Below are positions 17,284 to 25,721 of a DNA stretch of 44,815 nt, piece by piece (within the stretch, counting starts at the first letter, position 1; each line of letters starts with the position of its first letter). Position numbers and translations under genes: made by a program. The notes beneath the pieces were generated by a model that saw only the letters and a list, made by a program, of their open reading frames with translations, was not told where the DNA came from and searched no databases. Origin of the DNA: Oscillatoria sp. HE19RPO (GTDB lineage: Bacteria > Cyanobacteriota > Cyanobacteriia > Cyanobacteriales > Laspinemataceae); the NCBI RefSeq assembly GCF_024220515.1, contig NZ_JAMXOT010000008.1, positions 1 through 44,815 on the forward strand, given 5' to 3'.

Positions 17284-18363
17284 ATGAAAGCTCGGCAATT
17301 GAATCATCATAACCCAAAAACTCAACCGGAACCCTTGCGAATTGGGGTGATCGGCGTGGGCAGTATGGGACAGCATCATACCCGCGTCCTCAGCTTGCTT
17401 AAAGATATTGAATTAGTCGGTGTAGCTGATGTTAATGTAGAGCGTGGACTCGATATTGCTAGTAAATATCGGATTCGCTTTTTTGAAGATTATCAAGATT
17501 TGCTGCCTCATGTGGATGCGGTTTGTATTGCGGTTCCCACGCGCCTGCATCATGCGGTGGGAATGACCTGCCTGCGATCGGGGGTTCATGTTTTAATTGA
17601 AAAACCAATTGCTGCCAGCATCGCTGAAGCGGAATCCCTGGTAAATGAGGCAGCAGAATCGGGATGTATCTTGCAAGTGGGTCATATTGAACGGTTTAAT
17701 CCCGCATTCCAGGAATTGAGCAAGGTTCTTAAAACCGAACAAGTTCTGGCGATCGAAGCCCACCGCATGAGTCCCTACAGCGATCGGGCAAACGATGTCT
17801 CCGTCGTCTTGGATTTAATGATCCATGACATCGACCTCATTTTAGAACTAGCTGCCGCCCCTGTTGTGCGATTAACTGCTAGTGGCAGTCGCACCAATCA
17901 AGACACCTCAGAAGCTAATTCTTATTTAGATTATGTCACGGCAACCTTGGGATTTGCCAATGGCGTGATTGCCACCGTCACCGCAAGTAAAGTCACTCAC
18001 CGAAAATTACGACGCATCGTCACCCATTGCAAAAACTCCCTAACTGAAGCTGATTTTCTCAACAATGAAATTTTAATCCACCGGAAAACCACAGCGAATT
18101 ATATGACCGAATATGGTCAAGTGCTATACCGCCAAGATGGCTTAATCGAAAAAGTTTATACCAGTAATATTGAACCCTTACACGCCGAATTAGAACATTT
18201 CATCCAATGTGTTCGCGGCGGCAATCAACCCTCAGTTGGTGGAGAACAAGCCCTGAAAGCTCTGAGATTAGCTAGTTTAATCGAACAAATGGCCCTCGAT
18301 GGTCAAGTCTGGAATGTCGATAATTTAGAGTTCGTCAAACCCACCGGAGTCAGTTTTGGGTGA
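17284..18363 (+). CDS. Gfo/Idh/MocA-family oxidoreductase
   Basis: The 359-residue NAD(P)-dependent enzyme has the Rossmann glycine motif GVIGVGSMGQHHTRVL, the adjacent VADVN and the family motif EKPIA, followed by a C-terminal alpha/beta substrate domain with MIHDIDLILELA. The substrate is probably a sugar or sugar nucleotide but cannot be named. A GTG at 17269 directly abuts AAGGAG, so it is too close to use that site. ATG 17284 is 14 nt from it, so the start is uncertain by five codons. The upstream promoter carries a palindrome at 17161-17178. Confidence 0.83.
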   Translation: MKARQLNHHNPKTQPEPLRIGVIGVGSMGQHHTRVLSLLKDIELVGVADVNVERGLDIASKYRIRFFEDYQDLLPHVDAVCIAVPTRLHHAVGMTCLRSGVHVLIEKPIAASIAEAESLVNEAAESGCILQVGHIERFNPAFQELSKVLKTEQVLAIEAHRMSPYSDRANDVSVVLDLMIHDIDLILELAAAPVVRLTASGSRTNQDTSEANSYLDYVTATLGFANGVIATVTASKVTHRKLRRIVTHCKNSLTEADFLNNEILIHRKTTANYMTEYGQVLYRQDGLIEKVYTSNIEPLHAELEHFIQCVRGGNQPSVGGEQALKALRLASLIEQMALDGQVWNVDNLEFVKPTGVSFG

Positions 18364-18501
18364 TGGAAACACATTTAAAGAAATTATTTAGGGGCAATTT
18401 ATCTACTGCCCCGCATCCAGTTGGGAAGGTTCAAACTCATCTAATTTATTTAGACTTGCTCTGCGATGGGGGGTAAGTCATGATTCTCTAACCAGACATG
18501 G

Positions 18502-18855
18502 CTATAAATCATATCCCAATGTTATCAAAACGACCGCTTCTAGTTGGATGATTGTTTCAGCATTAAGCTGCCCCAACTTCCGAATTAGCCGAGTTTTATC
18601 TAATACGCGCATTTGAAAACATAAGGCCACTGAATCCTCGGCTAATCCGCCATCTCCTTGGGCGATCGCCAGACAAATTGGCAAGGCGGCACGACGTTGG
18701 TTTGTTGTAAGGGGAATGGCTAGGGTTGTTGTGGAAAACTGAGAAACAATATCATTTTGGAATATAATTACTGGGCGAATCCCCGCTTGTTCAGAACCTT
18801 GAGTAGGATTGAGATTTGCTAACCAAACTTCTCCCCGTTTAATTGGGTTCGTCAT
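18502..18855 (-). CDS. MazF/PemK-type endoribonuclease toxin
   Basis: The 117-residue protein has the MazF-fold N-terminus IKRGEVWLANLNPTQGSEQAGIRPVIIFQND and the later IPLTTNQRR and LRKLGQL-type segments. Family members cleave mRNA unless bound by an antitoxin. The gene begins 2 nt after the stop of the small upstream gene at 18858-19088, giving the usual antitoxin-toxin order and coupling. The family call is firm. Activity is inferred. Confidence 0.83.
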   Translation of the reverse strand: MTNPIKRGEVWLANLNPTQGSEQAGIRPVIIFQNDIVSQFSTTTLAIPLTTNQRRAALPICLAIAQGDGGLAEDSVALCFQMRVLDKTRLIRKLGQLNAETIIQLEAVVLITLGYDL

Positions 18856-18857
18856 GC

Positions 18858-19088
18858 TTAATCTTCCTGACCCAGAAGTTCTACATAATCATCCATTCCT
18901 GCTTCTGCCAGAGTGCGGTCTTCTTCCGCAAACTCAGTTGCCAGGGAAGCAAGCTGGGTGGCGTTGAGGTTGACACGATGGCGTTGATCTCGAAATTTGA
19001 GGAAGGCAATAAAATCAGCAACGGCACGAAGTTGCTCGTCACTCAGGCGATCGAGGTCTTGCTTAATTGTTTCGCTCGTGATTGTCAT
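18858..19088 (-). CDS. Antitoxin for the MazF-like toxin
   Basis: The 76-residue protein is acidic, with an N-terminal helical part (IKQDLDRLSDEQLRAVADFIAFLKF) resembling cyanobacterial DUF2281-like antitoxins and an acidic C-terminus (EEDRTLAEAGMDDYVELL) of the kind that occupies a MazF active site. Its assignment as antitoxin rests on size, composition and its position 2 nt upstream of the toxin gene. Confidence 0.72.
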   Translation of the reverse strand: MTITSETIKQDLDRLSDEQLRAVADFIAFLKFRDQRHRVNLNATQLASLATEFAEEDRTLAEAGMDDYVELLGQED

Positions 19089-19106
19089 CAGATTGAGGTC
19101 AAAGGT

Positions 19107-19265
19107 TTACAAAGGATTGGTTGATGATATAACGGTTCCCATAGTTATGAGGTACATTTTGGAGTGGGTAAAGCCTACGGCATCAATGAGTTTGGACTGA
19201 CGGTTCTCATTTGCAACAACAATCGAGAGAGTTGCTTCACAGTTTGGATTGACCCGACCCGGCAT
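19107..19265 (-). pseudogene. Truncated clan AA aspartic-protease-like ORF
   Basis: A 52-codon ORF starts with an ATG overlapping the TGA stop of the 91-residue gene upstream (TGATG). Its first part, NPNCEATLSIVVANENRQSKLIDAV split here as NPNCEATLSIVV and ANENRQSKLIDAV, resembles the N-terminus of bacterial retropepsin-like (clan AA) proteases. The sequence then jumps to GFTHSKMYL. The expected catalytic DTG after 'IDAV' is missing and the rest of the domain is gone. I read it as a deletion remnant of a coupled second gene. Confidence 0.5.
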
Positions 19266-19540
19266 CATCCTGGTTTTCTCAGACTCCTTGCACCAAACCG
19301 ATCAACAGCCCGATGTCCGATGCGAACGATCCAAGGTTGGGCTTCTGGAATCCGTTTAAATAAGCGATCGCTGACATCCAAGATTTCATCAGCTACTTCA
19401 AAAGCGCCGGTTTCAATATCGATCGCCACGATTTTGCCCTGATTCCCCGCTTCAACCTGTTGGCGGATTTGAGTTTCATACCAGTGATCACCCCTTCGGG
19501 CAAATTCTTCTTTACTATACCGAGGCTGACGGACTGTCAT
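19265..19540 (-). CDS. Small conserved hypothetical protein
   Basis: The 91-residue soluble protein has the segments YSKEEFARRGDHWYETQIRQ, IVAIDIETGAFEVAD and PWIVRIGHRAVDRFGAR, which I associate with a cyanobacterial hypothetical family commonly next to a small aspartic-protease-like gene. Here that partner is present only as a truncated ORF overlapping this gene's stop codon by one base. The pair may be toxin-antitoxin-like, but that is a guess. Confidence 0.65.
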   Translation of the reverse strand: MTVRQPRYSKEEFARRGDHWYETQIRQQVEAGNQGKIVAIDIETGAFEVADEILDVSDRLFKRIPEAQPWIVRIGHRAVDRFGARSLRKPG

Positions 19541-19609
19541 AATTTCAACGTCTCCTTTGCGGTTTCCCCATCCTAATTATAGCGTTTTCCACTGTTATGA
19601 TATCCTTTA

Positions 19610-19670
19610 TTAAGGAGTGCGGTAAGCAAAGCTATGCCGTAGGCTTTGCATCGCTTACCGCACTCCTTAA
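19610..19670. repeat. Inverted repeat with 18-nt arms
   Basis: TTAAGGAGTGCGGTAAGC (19610-19627) and its perfect reverse complement (19653-19670) flank a 25-nt spacer that itself reads GCAAAG...CTTTGC. The TTAAGGAGTGCG end is shared with the inverted repeat at 21559-21630. Confidence 0.7.
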
Positions 19671-19734
19671 TAATTAATAGCATCTGTACTCCTGAGTTCG
19701 GGAACTGCTATAGCAGTTTTAAACCCCTAATAAT

Positions 19735-19771
19735 AAATATAGGGGCGAGAAAATGACTCGCCCCTATATTT
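19735..19771 (-). terminator. Likely pntB terminator
   Basis: AAATATAGGGGCGAG and its reverse complement flank a 7-nt loop, 39 nt beyond the pntB stop in the direction of transcription. On the minus strand the hairpin is followed by TTATTATT. It could serve as an intrinsic terminator for the pnt genes. Confidence 0.5.
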
Positions 19772-19809
19772 AAGGTTAATTCTGCAAGACTGTGTAAGTC
19801 TTAATTCAC

Positions 19810-21216
19810 TTACAACTGCTTGACTTCTGAGACCAACTTGGTAATCACATCTTTTGCACTACCAAACAGCATCATGGTCTTATCTTTGTAGAACAAATCA
19901 TTGTCAATTCCGGCAAATCCGGTACTCATACCCCGTTTGATGACAATGGTATGACTCGCTTTATCGACTTCCAAAATGGGCATTCCATAGATGGGACTGG
20001 CGGCATTGTCTCGGGCGGCAGGATTGACTACATCGTTTGCGCCAATGACTAAGGCGACATCAGTGCGATCGAATTCGGCATTGATATCTTCCATGTCATA
20101 CAACTGTTCGTAAGGCACATTGGCCTCTGCTAGTAAGACATTCATGTGTCCAGGCATCCGACCCGCTACGGGGTGAATGGCATATTTGACTTCTACACCC
20201 AATCGGTCTAATTGGTCGGCCAATTCTCGGACGGCGTGTTGCGCTTGGGCGACGGCCATGCCATATCCGGGAACGATGACGACGGAACGGGCATATCCTA
20301 ACATCATCGCACTTTCTTCGGAGTCGATGGAGCGCACGGTTTTATCTCCCGTGTCACCGCCGGCAGCGGCTGCACCGCCACCTTCCCCAGTTCCGAAGGC
20401 GGCAAATAGGACGTTAGTGAGCGATCGGTTCATCGCTTTACACATAATCACGGTCAGGATGATCCCCGAGGCACCGACTAAGGCACCGGCGACGATCAGC
20501 ATATTATTCATGACCACGAAACCGGCAGCAGATGCCGCTAAACCGGAAAAGGAGTTTAACAGGGAAATCACCACGGGCATATCCCCACCGCCAATGGGAA
20601 TTACGAACATCACACCCAGGACTAAGGAAACGCCGGTTAAGGCCAAAAATACTGGGGTATTTAAGGGATTGAAGGCTAAATATACACTGCCAACGAGGAA
20701 ACCGCCGAAGAGGAGGGCGTTGACAGGTTGTTGCAAGGGAAAGGTAATGGGTCTGCCGGTGACGAGTCCTTGCAGTTTAGCAAAGGCCATGAGAGAACCC
20801 GTAAAGGTAATCCCCCCAATTAAGATGCCGAGTAAGGCGGTGATGGTGGTATCCAGGGGCGGTTGCTGGAATTTTTGATAGTAGCGCCAGAATTCACCGA
20901 CGGCAATGAGGGCCGAGGCAGCACCCCCAAATCCGTTGAAGAGACCGACCATCTGTGGCATGGCGGTCATTTCCACTTTCTGGGCGGAGACAACCCCGAT
21001 CGCGGAGCCGATCGCAATCCCGATTAAAATCATCTCGTAATTGAGCACTTGGCGATCGAGCAAGGTGGCAACGATCGCCAGTAACATCGCCACCGATGCT
21101 AATAAATTTCCGTTCCGGGCTGTAGCTGGAGAACTCAACTGTTTCAGACCGACGAAAAATAAGGATGATGCTACTAAATAGCTTAACTGTATGCCAGTTG
21201 GGATGAAGTCGCTCAC
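19810..21216 (-). CDS. pntB: NAD(P) transhydrogenase subunit beta
   Basis: PntB carries the NADP(H)-binding domain and about nine transmembrane helices of the proton-translocating Re/Si-specific transhydrogenase in the inner (here probably thylakoid or plasma) membrane. The 468 residues show hydrophobic segments from the N-terminus to about 265. The NADP domain follows, with VIVPGYGMAVAQAQHAV, HPVAGRMPGHMNVLLAEA, DVALVIGANDVVNPAA and the KRGMSTGFAGIDNDLF segment. Its start overlaps the stop of pntA2 by 4 nt (ATGA), so the two are translationally coupled. Confidence 0.95.
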   Translation of the reverse strand: MSDFIPTGIQLSYLVASSLFFVGLKQLSSPATARNGNLLASVAMLLAIVATLLDRQVLNYEMILIGIAIGSAIGVVSAQKVEMTAMPQMVGLFNGFGGAASALIAVGEFWRYYQKFQQPPLDTTITALLGILIGGITFTGSLMAFAKLQGLVTGRPITFPLQQPVNALLFGGFLVGSVYLAFNPLNTPVFLALTGVSLVLGVMFVIPIGGGDMPVVISLLNSFSGLAASAAGFVVMNNMLIVAGALVGASGIILTVIMCKAMNRSLTNVLFAAFGTGEGGGAAAAGGDTGDKTVRSIDSEESAMMLGYARSVVIVPGYGMAVAQAQHAVRELADQLDRLGVEVKYAIHPVAGRMPGHMNVLLAEANVPYEQLYDMEDINAEFDRTDVALVIGANDVVNPAARDNAASPIYGMPILEVDKASHTIVIKRGMSTGFAGIDNDLFYKDKTMMLFGSAKDVITKLVSEVKQL

Positions 21217-21506
21217 GCTTTTACCTCTTTTTTCTTGAACATTTGCAACATCCGATCGGTCACGAGAAATCCACCGACTACGTTAATAGTCGAAAACACG
21301 ACGGCAATTAATCCTAAAATCACCGTCACACTCCAATCCCGGTCTCCGGCGACGATGATCGCACCTAATAGGGCAATCCCGGAAATTGCATTCGCCCCGG
21401 ACATTAAGGGGGTATGCAGGGTGGGTGGTACTTTGTTGATGACTTCAAATCCAGCAAATGAAGCTAGAACGAACACAAATAAAGCAGAAATGATGGCTTC
21501 GGGCAT
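21213..21506 (-). CDS. pntA2: NAD(P) transhydrogenase subunit alpha, membrane part
   Basis: The 97-residue protein is the transmembrane portion of the alpha subunit, encoded separately as is usual in cyanobacteria. It has three to four hydrophobic helices and the conserved segment FEVINKVPPTLHTPLMSGANAISG, cut here to VINKVPPTLHTPLMSGAN. It overlaps pntB by 4 nt. The partner pntA1 lies 279 nt upstream on the same strand, separated by repeats. Confidence 0.93.
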   Translation of the reverse strand: MPEAIISALFVFVLASFAGFEVINKVPPTLHTPLMSGANAISGIALLGAIIVAGDRDWSVTVILGLIAVVFSTINVVGGFLVTDRMLQMFKKKEVKA

Positions 21507-21558
21507 CTTGATTCAATACTCCGGTTGATGGATGATTGGGGAAATATTAGGGGTATTT

Positions 21559-21630
21559 GGATTAAGGAGTGCGAGCATCTTGCTCGCTAAGATTAACATT
21601 AGCGAGCAAGATGCTCGCACTCCTTAATCC
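21559..21630. repeat. Long inverted repeat between pntA1 and pntA2
   Basis: Perfect 32-nt arms (21559-21590 and 21599-21630) flank an 8-nt loop. Each arm contains TTAAGGAGTGCG and GCGAGCA. A further GCAGGCT/CGTCCGTATAGCCCC palindromic repeat follows at about 21665-21722. Both lie within the likely pnt transcript. Confidence 0.75.
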
Positions 21631-21785
21631 AAATTCGGTTGTCAAAGACCTAACTTTACTCTTCAGCCTGCGAAGGCAGGCTTCGTCCGTATAGCCCCAC
21701 CCTTGAGGGTGCGGGGTTTTATAGACTTGAAGAAGAATGTCAGGATAAATTGTTGACCTTCATCCTTGATGTTCCTCTGCAAAAA

Positions 21786-22931
21786 TTACACCTTTCCCCC
21801 GACGACTTCTAGGGCTTCCCGCACTCGGGAGTTGCGAATTTCATGACCGTGGGCAACGCAGGTACTGCCGATAATTTCGTCAGAAAAATCTAGGTTTAAG
21901 GCGTTGTCTTTGATCATGTACTGAATGAATGTGGCGATATTTTTTGAATACATTTGGGAAGCATGGACGGGCATGGAAGCGGGTAAGTTAATCGGACCGA
22001 CAATGGTGACACCATTGCGAACGATATCTTTTCCGGCTTCGGTATAGGCGCAGTTGCCTCCTTGTTCAGCAGCTAAGTCCACGATCGCCGACCCGGGTTT
22101 CATCCGGGCAAACATTTCTTCGGTAATCAGTCTTGGCGCTTTTCTGCCGGGAACTTGTGCCGTGGTAATCACAATATCCGCAGCAGCTACCGTATCGGAG
22201 AGCACTTCCTGGGTGCGCCGCTTGGATTCTTCGGAAATTTCTCGGGCATATCCCCCTTCTGCCACGGTTTCTTCATCAAGTTTGACCTCGACGAATTTGG
22301 CCCCAAGGCTTTGCACTTCTTCTTTCACCGCAGGGCGAATGTCAAAGGCTTCCACCACGGCACCCAGACGACGGGCGGTGGCGATCGCCTGTAATCCGGC
22401 CACCCCTGCACCCATCACCAACACTTTCGCCGGTCGAATGGTGCCTGCCGCAGTAGTTAACATGGGGAAGAATTTCGGGGCGGTGGCAGCCGCCAGCAGG
22501 ACCGCTTTATAGCCAGCGATCGCCGCTTGGGAGGAGAGAGCATCCATGCTTTGGGCTTTCGTCGTCCGGGGGATCATTTCCATACTGAAAGCGGTGATTC
22601 CCCGTTGGGCGAGGCGATCGACGATGACTGGATTTCCCAGGGGATTCAGAAAGCTAACCAGGGCACTGCCTTCGCGCAGTTTGTGAATTTCCTCTTCCCT
22701 AGGGGCAGCCACTTTCAGCAATAAGTCTGCTTCTCCCCACAGTTGAGCGCTATCGGCCACAATCTTAGCGCCAGCGGCTTCATAAGCGTCATCGTAAAAA
22801 AACGATTGCTCTCCCGCGCCCGCTTCCACGAAAATTTCTAGTCCGGCTTTGACTAACCGCGCCACCATATCTGGGATTAAGGCAACGCGACGTTCTCCCA
22901 CTTCGATTTCTTTTGCTACAGCTATTTTCAT
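21786..22931 (-). CDS. pntA1: NAD(P) transhydrogenase subunit alpha, NAD-binding part
   Basis: This 381-residue soluble subunit carries the NAD(H)-binding domain. Visible are the N-terminal MKIAVAKEIEVGERRVALIP, RTTKAQSMDALSSQA, the Rossmann loop KVLVMGAGVAGLQAIATAR and the late AEQGGNCAYTEAG. It is homologous to alanine dehydrogenase, but RTTKAQSMD and the pntA2-pntB genes downstream settle the assignment. The upstream region holds the inverted repeat GGTAGCC...GGCTACC near 22993-23026. Confidence 0.95.
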   Translation of the reverse strand: MKIAVAKEIEVGERRVALIPDMVARLVKAGLEIFVEAGAGEQSFFYDDAYEAAGAKIVADSAQLWGEADLLLKVAAPREEEIHKLREGSALVSFLNPLGNPVIVDRLAQRGITAFSMEMIPRTTKAQSMDALSSQAAIAGYKAVLLAAATAPKFFPMLTTAAGTIRPAKVLVMGAGVAGLQAIATARRLGAVVEAFDIRPAVKEEVQSLGAKFVEVKLDEETVAEGGYAREISEESKRRTQEVLSDTVAAADIVITTAQVPGRKAPRLITEEMFARMKPGSAIVDLAAEQGGNCAYTEAGKDIVRNGVTIVGPINLPASMPVHASQMYSKNIATFIQYMIKDNALNLDFSDEIIGSTCVAHGHEIRNSRVREALEVVGGKV

Positions 22932-23915
22932 CGTTTCTCCTTAGGGGTGAGACCCATTAAATTTGTGCGGGGGACTGAACAAGACAGGGGGGGTAGCCTC
23001 TCTTGGGGGGTGACTGAGGGCTACCTGGGCTTTTTGAGTTCAATTCTCTCAAGGGTGTGAAGTTTACTAATTTTTTGGGGGGTGGCTGATCCCGGAGGGA
23101 TGGTGCTTTTTATGAGCAATGGTAGAGACATCCGTGGTACTTTCTACAGGTTAGGGAGTGCGCTTCAAGTTGAGAAACCATGACAACTGTCAACTGATTG
23201 CTGAGAAACCGGGGTTGAGCTTTTGGCGTTTTGCATCGTATTCGATCCCCACACACTTGGCCATTTTTTATCGGTTCTGAGTAAATTTATCAGGAAAAAC
23301 GGAAGCGTTCCCCGTCTCAAGGAGCGGCAGGGGTGCGATCGCCATCGACCGCCCTGCTTCGAGATGAGTTTAGATGGGTCATCCCTGCTCTGTCAACCGG
23401 GGGAATCCGTAACCTTTGCCCTCGATATTAGCGTTTTTTTTTGGTGCTTGTTCGGCTGAATTCCCCTTTATCTCGGAGTTTTAATATAAATTCAGAGAAC
23501 TTTATCTTTGTTTGCTGACAAATCTGTAGAAAAACTTATGTTTGGGAGAAAGGATCCGATTAGTTGATGGGGATCGCTCGGTTTACGGTGCGATCGGTCT
23601 TCAGAACCTTCAGTTCTCCGGTCCCCTCCCCTTGGCAAGGGGAGGGTTAGGGTGGGGTTCACGCGCAAGTGGCGATCGCCACTTGCGCCTCACTCTTAAC
23701 GGTTTAAGCACCTGTATGGAGGCTGGAGAAACCTCTTTCTTCGCCAATCGCGCCCCTACACGAAACTCCACCCACTCCTTCCTCAACTGACGCGCGGTAA
23801 GCGGAGCTATCCCGTAGGGAATCGCGCGTCAAGAGGACCCCACCCTAACCCTCCCCTTGCCAAGGGGAGGGGACCGGAGTGACTCTTGTAAGCCCTGAAG
23901 GGTGTGGCCCCCCCA
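22932..23915. other. Long gene-free region upstream of pntA1
   Basis: No gene is supported in these 984 nt. It holds GGTAGCC/GGCTACC arms near 22993-23026. It also holds an inverted pair of a 40-nt 'CCCCTCCCCTTGGCAAGG'-type repeat, one arm at about 23617-23659 and its reverse complement at about 23837-23879. A 24-nt insert at 23797-23820 splits a GCG/ATCGC site. ORFs at 23223 and 23542 cross these repeats and lack coding features. Confidence 0.6.
23797..23820 (+). mobile_element. SDR-like 24-nt insert inside a HIP1-type site
   Basis: The insert begins GTAAGCGGAGCTATCCCG and ends GTAGGGA. Its flanks GCGCG and ATCGCGCG join to a GCGATCGC site when it is removed. It belongs to the same family as the inserts at 37233, 37454 and 37600. 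Confidence 0.6.
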
Positions 23916-24170
23916 TTACCATTTCAAGAAAGCAGCTTCGGGACCTTGCTCATAACGCAACTTGGCATCTTTCTCAAACCAAGCAATGATCTCCTCATGG
24001 GTGAGGGACTCCATTGGCACTCCTGAATCTGTAGCGATATGTCGGAGTAACTTCAACGAAGAAATCGTCAGGCGAGTTAAAAACTTTTCATGGGACGCCA
24101 GGAGAGCGCCATCCACGGCGTAGGACTCTTCTGGGGTTAAAAATTGGGCAGAGGGTTCAGCAGAAGCCAT
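23916..24170 (-). CDS. Small conserved cyanobacterial hypothetical protein
   Basis: The 84-residue helical, soluble protein includes LLASHEKFLTRLTISSLKLL, SGVPMESLTHEEIIAWFEKD and a C-terminal aromatic end (EAAFLKW). No recognisable domain or metal motif. It lies 99 nt downstream of sufR on the same strand. A link to Fe-S metabolism is only positional. Confidence 0.6.
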   Translation of the reverse strand: MASAEPSAQFLTPEESYAVDGALLASHEKFLTRLTISSLKLLRHIATDSGVPMESLTHEEIIAWFEKDAKLRYEQGPEAAFLKW

Positions 24171-24269
24171 AATTTTTTTTATTTAGACAGCATAATATGG
24201 ATGCCGCAGTTTGCGACAACAGCAGCAATTTTAACCCTTCAGGTTACAGGTTGAGGGTTCTGGAAGCGC

Positions 24270-24947
24270 TTAAAGGGCCGATCGCGCCTTGGACGATTGC
24301 AGGGTAATCAAATAGCCGCAACGGTGTTCTCCGTCAATCATCCAGTAAGTCCTTTCCACGGTGCAATCGGGGAGGATTGCCTCAAACATTTCCAGTTCAT
24401 GTCCACAGACGCTGGGAAACGACTCCGCCACGGTGGAAATGGCGCAGTTATGTTCCGTCAGCAAAAAGCAGTCGCCACTGTTGGACCCCTCCGCTTCCAC
24501 CCGATGGACTTCCGCCATATAGCCTTCCGCTTGGCGGAGTTTGACTAATCCCGCCACCCGTTCGGATAAGGGCTGATTTCCTAGGCGATCGCGGTAATGA
24601 ATGGCTTTACGTTCCCACTGCTTCCGCAAAATTGAAGTCATCTGGTCCTCCCCCATCGTTTCTGCCAGGGTCCCTAGGAGGGACACGGCAAAATCATCAT
24701 ATTGATTGGGGAAGAAATCTTTCCCCTTGTGGGTGAGTTCATATTGATGCTGGGGTCGTCCCATCCCCGCCTGCACTGCCTTATGGCGAATCAATTCCTC
24801 CGCTTCCAGGTCCTTGAGATGGCGGCGAATCGCTTGGGGGGAGATATCTAAAACTTCGGCTAACTCTTGAGCCGTGGCGAGACCCTGCTTTAATAAGTAT
24901 TGCAGGATATCTTCTTTAGTGGAAGGTTGCTGAGTAGTCGTCATCAT
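24270..24947 (-). CDS. sufR: Iron-sulfur cluster biosynthesis repressor SufR
   Basis: This DeoR/ArsR-like winged-helix repressor of the suf operon senses Fe-S status through a [4Fe-4S] cluster. From the preferred start it has 225 residues. The HTH is ATAQELAEVLDISPQAIRRHLKDLE, cut here to LAEVLDISPQAIRRHL. The C-terminal half holds the conserved Cys set in CFLLTEHNC, SVCGHE and HRCGY. The first ATG in the frame (25043) would add 32 residues encoded across its own operators, so ATG 24947 with upstream AGGCAAG is chosen (24944 is also possible). It is divergent from ftrC-sufBCDS. Confidence 0.93.
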   Translation of the reverse strand: MMTTTQQPSTKEDILQYLLKQGLATAQELAEVLDISPQAIRRHLKDLEAEELIRHKAVQAGMGRPQHQYELTHKGKDFFPNQYDDFAVSLLGTLAETMGEDQMTSILRKQWERKAIHYRDRLGNQPLSERVAGLVKLRQAEGYMAEVHRVEAEGSNSGDCFLLTEHNCAISTVAESFPSVCGHELEMFEAILPDCTVERTYWMIDGEHRCGYLITLQSSKARSAL

Positions 24948-24996
24948 CTTGCCTGTAGTCAAACGCCAAAACGCTCGAAAAAATCTATTGCCGACT

Positions 24997-25026
24997 TTGA
25001 CAACACACTTGTTGCTAAAGTATTCT
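24997..25026 (+). promoter_or_regulatory. Promoter of the ftrC-suf region
   Basis: A perfect TTGACA -35 (24997-25002) is followed after 18 nt by TATTCT (25021-25026). The -35 overlaps SufR site 1 and SufR site 2 lies just beyond the expected start point, so both would block initiation. Confidence 0.55.
25001..25014. promoter_or_regulatory. SufR operator 1
   Basis: CAACACACTTGTTG is an exact match to the CAAC-N6-GTTG inverted repeat described for cyanobacterial SufR. It lies between sufR and ftrC-sufB and overlaps the -35 element. Confidence 0.8.
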
Positions 25027-25040
25027 AAAATAGAATTAAG

Positions 25041-25054
25041 CAACCGGCGTGTTG
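25041..25054. promoter_or_regulatory. SufR operator 2
   Basis: CAACCGGCGTGTTG is a second exact CAAC-N6-GTTG site, 40 bp from site 1, which places the two on nearly the same face of the helix. Confidence 0.78.
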
Positions 25055-25309
25055 TTTTAACCCTATTATATATAGACGGAGGGCAAGGATGCCCAACCAG
25101 GCAAAGAGAAAGAATCCAAAGGACGGGAGATCAGGGACTGGTGATTGGGAACGATAACAGCAAACTGCCCCCCAGTAAAGAGGGCGCAGTCCCTGGCTGA
25201 GAGTTCACCGATTGACTCATTCAAGGGGCGATCGCCTGAATCTGACCTCAACCTTCCCCTAAACCGGGGATCCTTCCCCGCAAATTTGCTCGTTATATCA
25301 ACCTGGATA

Positions 25310-25672
25310 ATGACTTTAGAACAGCCTACACAACAAGCCACCGACAAAAACCTAGAAGCGATGCGGCACTTTTCTGAGCAGTACGCCAAACGCACTGGGA
25401 CCTACTTCTGCTCCGATTTGGGCGTTACTGCCGTCGTCATCGAAGGATTGGCGAAAAACAAGGATGAATTGGGTGCACCCCTATGTCCCTGTCGCCACTA
25501 CGAAGACAAAGAAGCCGAAGTCAAAGCCACCTTCTGGAATTGTCCCTGCATTCCCATGCGCGAGCGCAAAGAATGCCACTGTATGTTATTTCTGACCGAT
25601 GATAATCCATTCGCTGGCAAAGAACAGAACATTTCGTTTGATGAAATTCGCGAAATGACCAATCAATCTTAA
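25310..25672 (+). CDS. ftrC: Ferredoxin-thioredoxin reductase catalytic subunit
   Basis: The catalytic chain passes electrons from ferredoxin through a [4Fe-4S] cluster and an adjacent disulfide to thioredoxin. The 120 residues contain the diagnostic pattern CPC-x16-CPC-x8-CHC (Cys 59/61, 78/80, 89/91). ATG 25310 gives the family's usual length. The in-frame ORF extends 55 codons upstream, but that stretch has no family resemblance. It lies between SufR's operators and sufB on the same strand, so it may belong to the SufR regulon. Confidence 0.95.
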   Translation: MTLEQPTQQATDKNLEAMRHFSEQYAKRTGTYFCSDLGVTAVVIEGLAKNKDELGAPLCPCRHYEDKEAEVKATFWNCPCIPMRERKECHCMLFLTDDNPFAGKEQNISFDEIREMTNQS

Positions 25673-25721
25673 CCCTTTGCGAACACTTTAAATGTTCTAA
25701 GGCGATCGGCACAGCAAAGAT

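Noticed and set aside
20177-20878. 233-codon plus-strand ORF opposite pntB
   Set aside because: It is antisense to the firmly identified pntB and is rich in Pro/Thr/Lys, as expected for a shadow of a membrane protein.
23223-23459. 78-codon ORF upstream of pntA1
   Set aside because: There is no ribosome site or domain, and the composition is atypical. It lies in a repeat-rich gene-free region.
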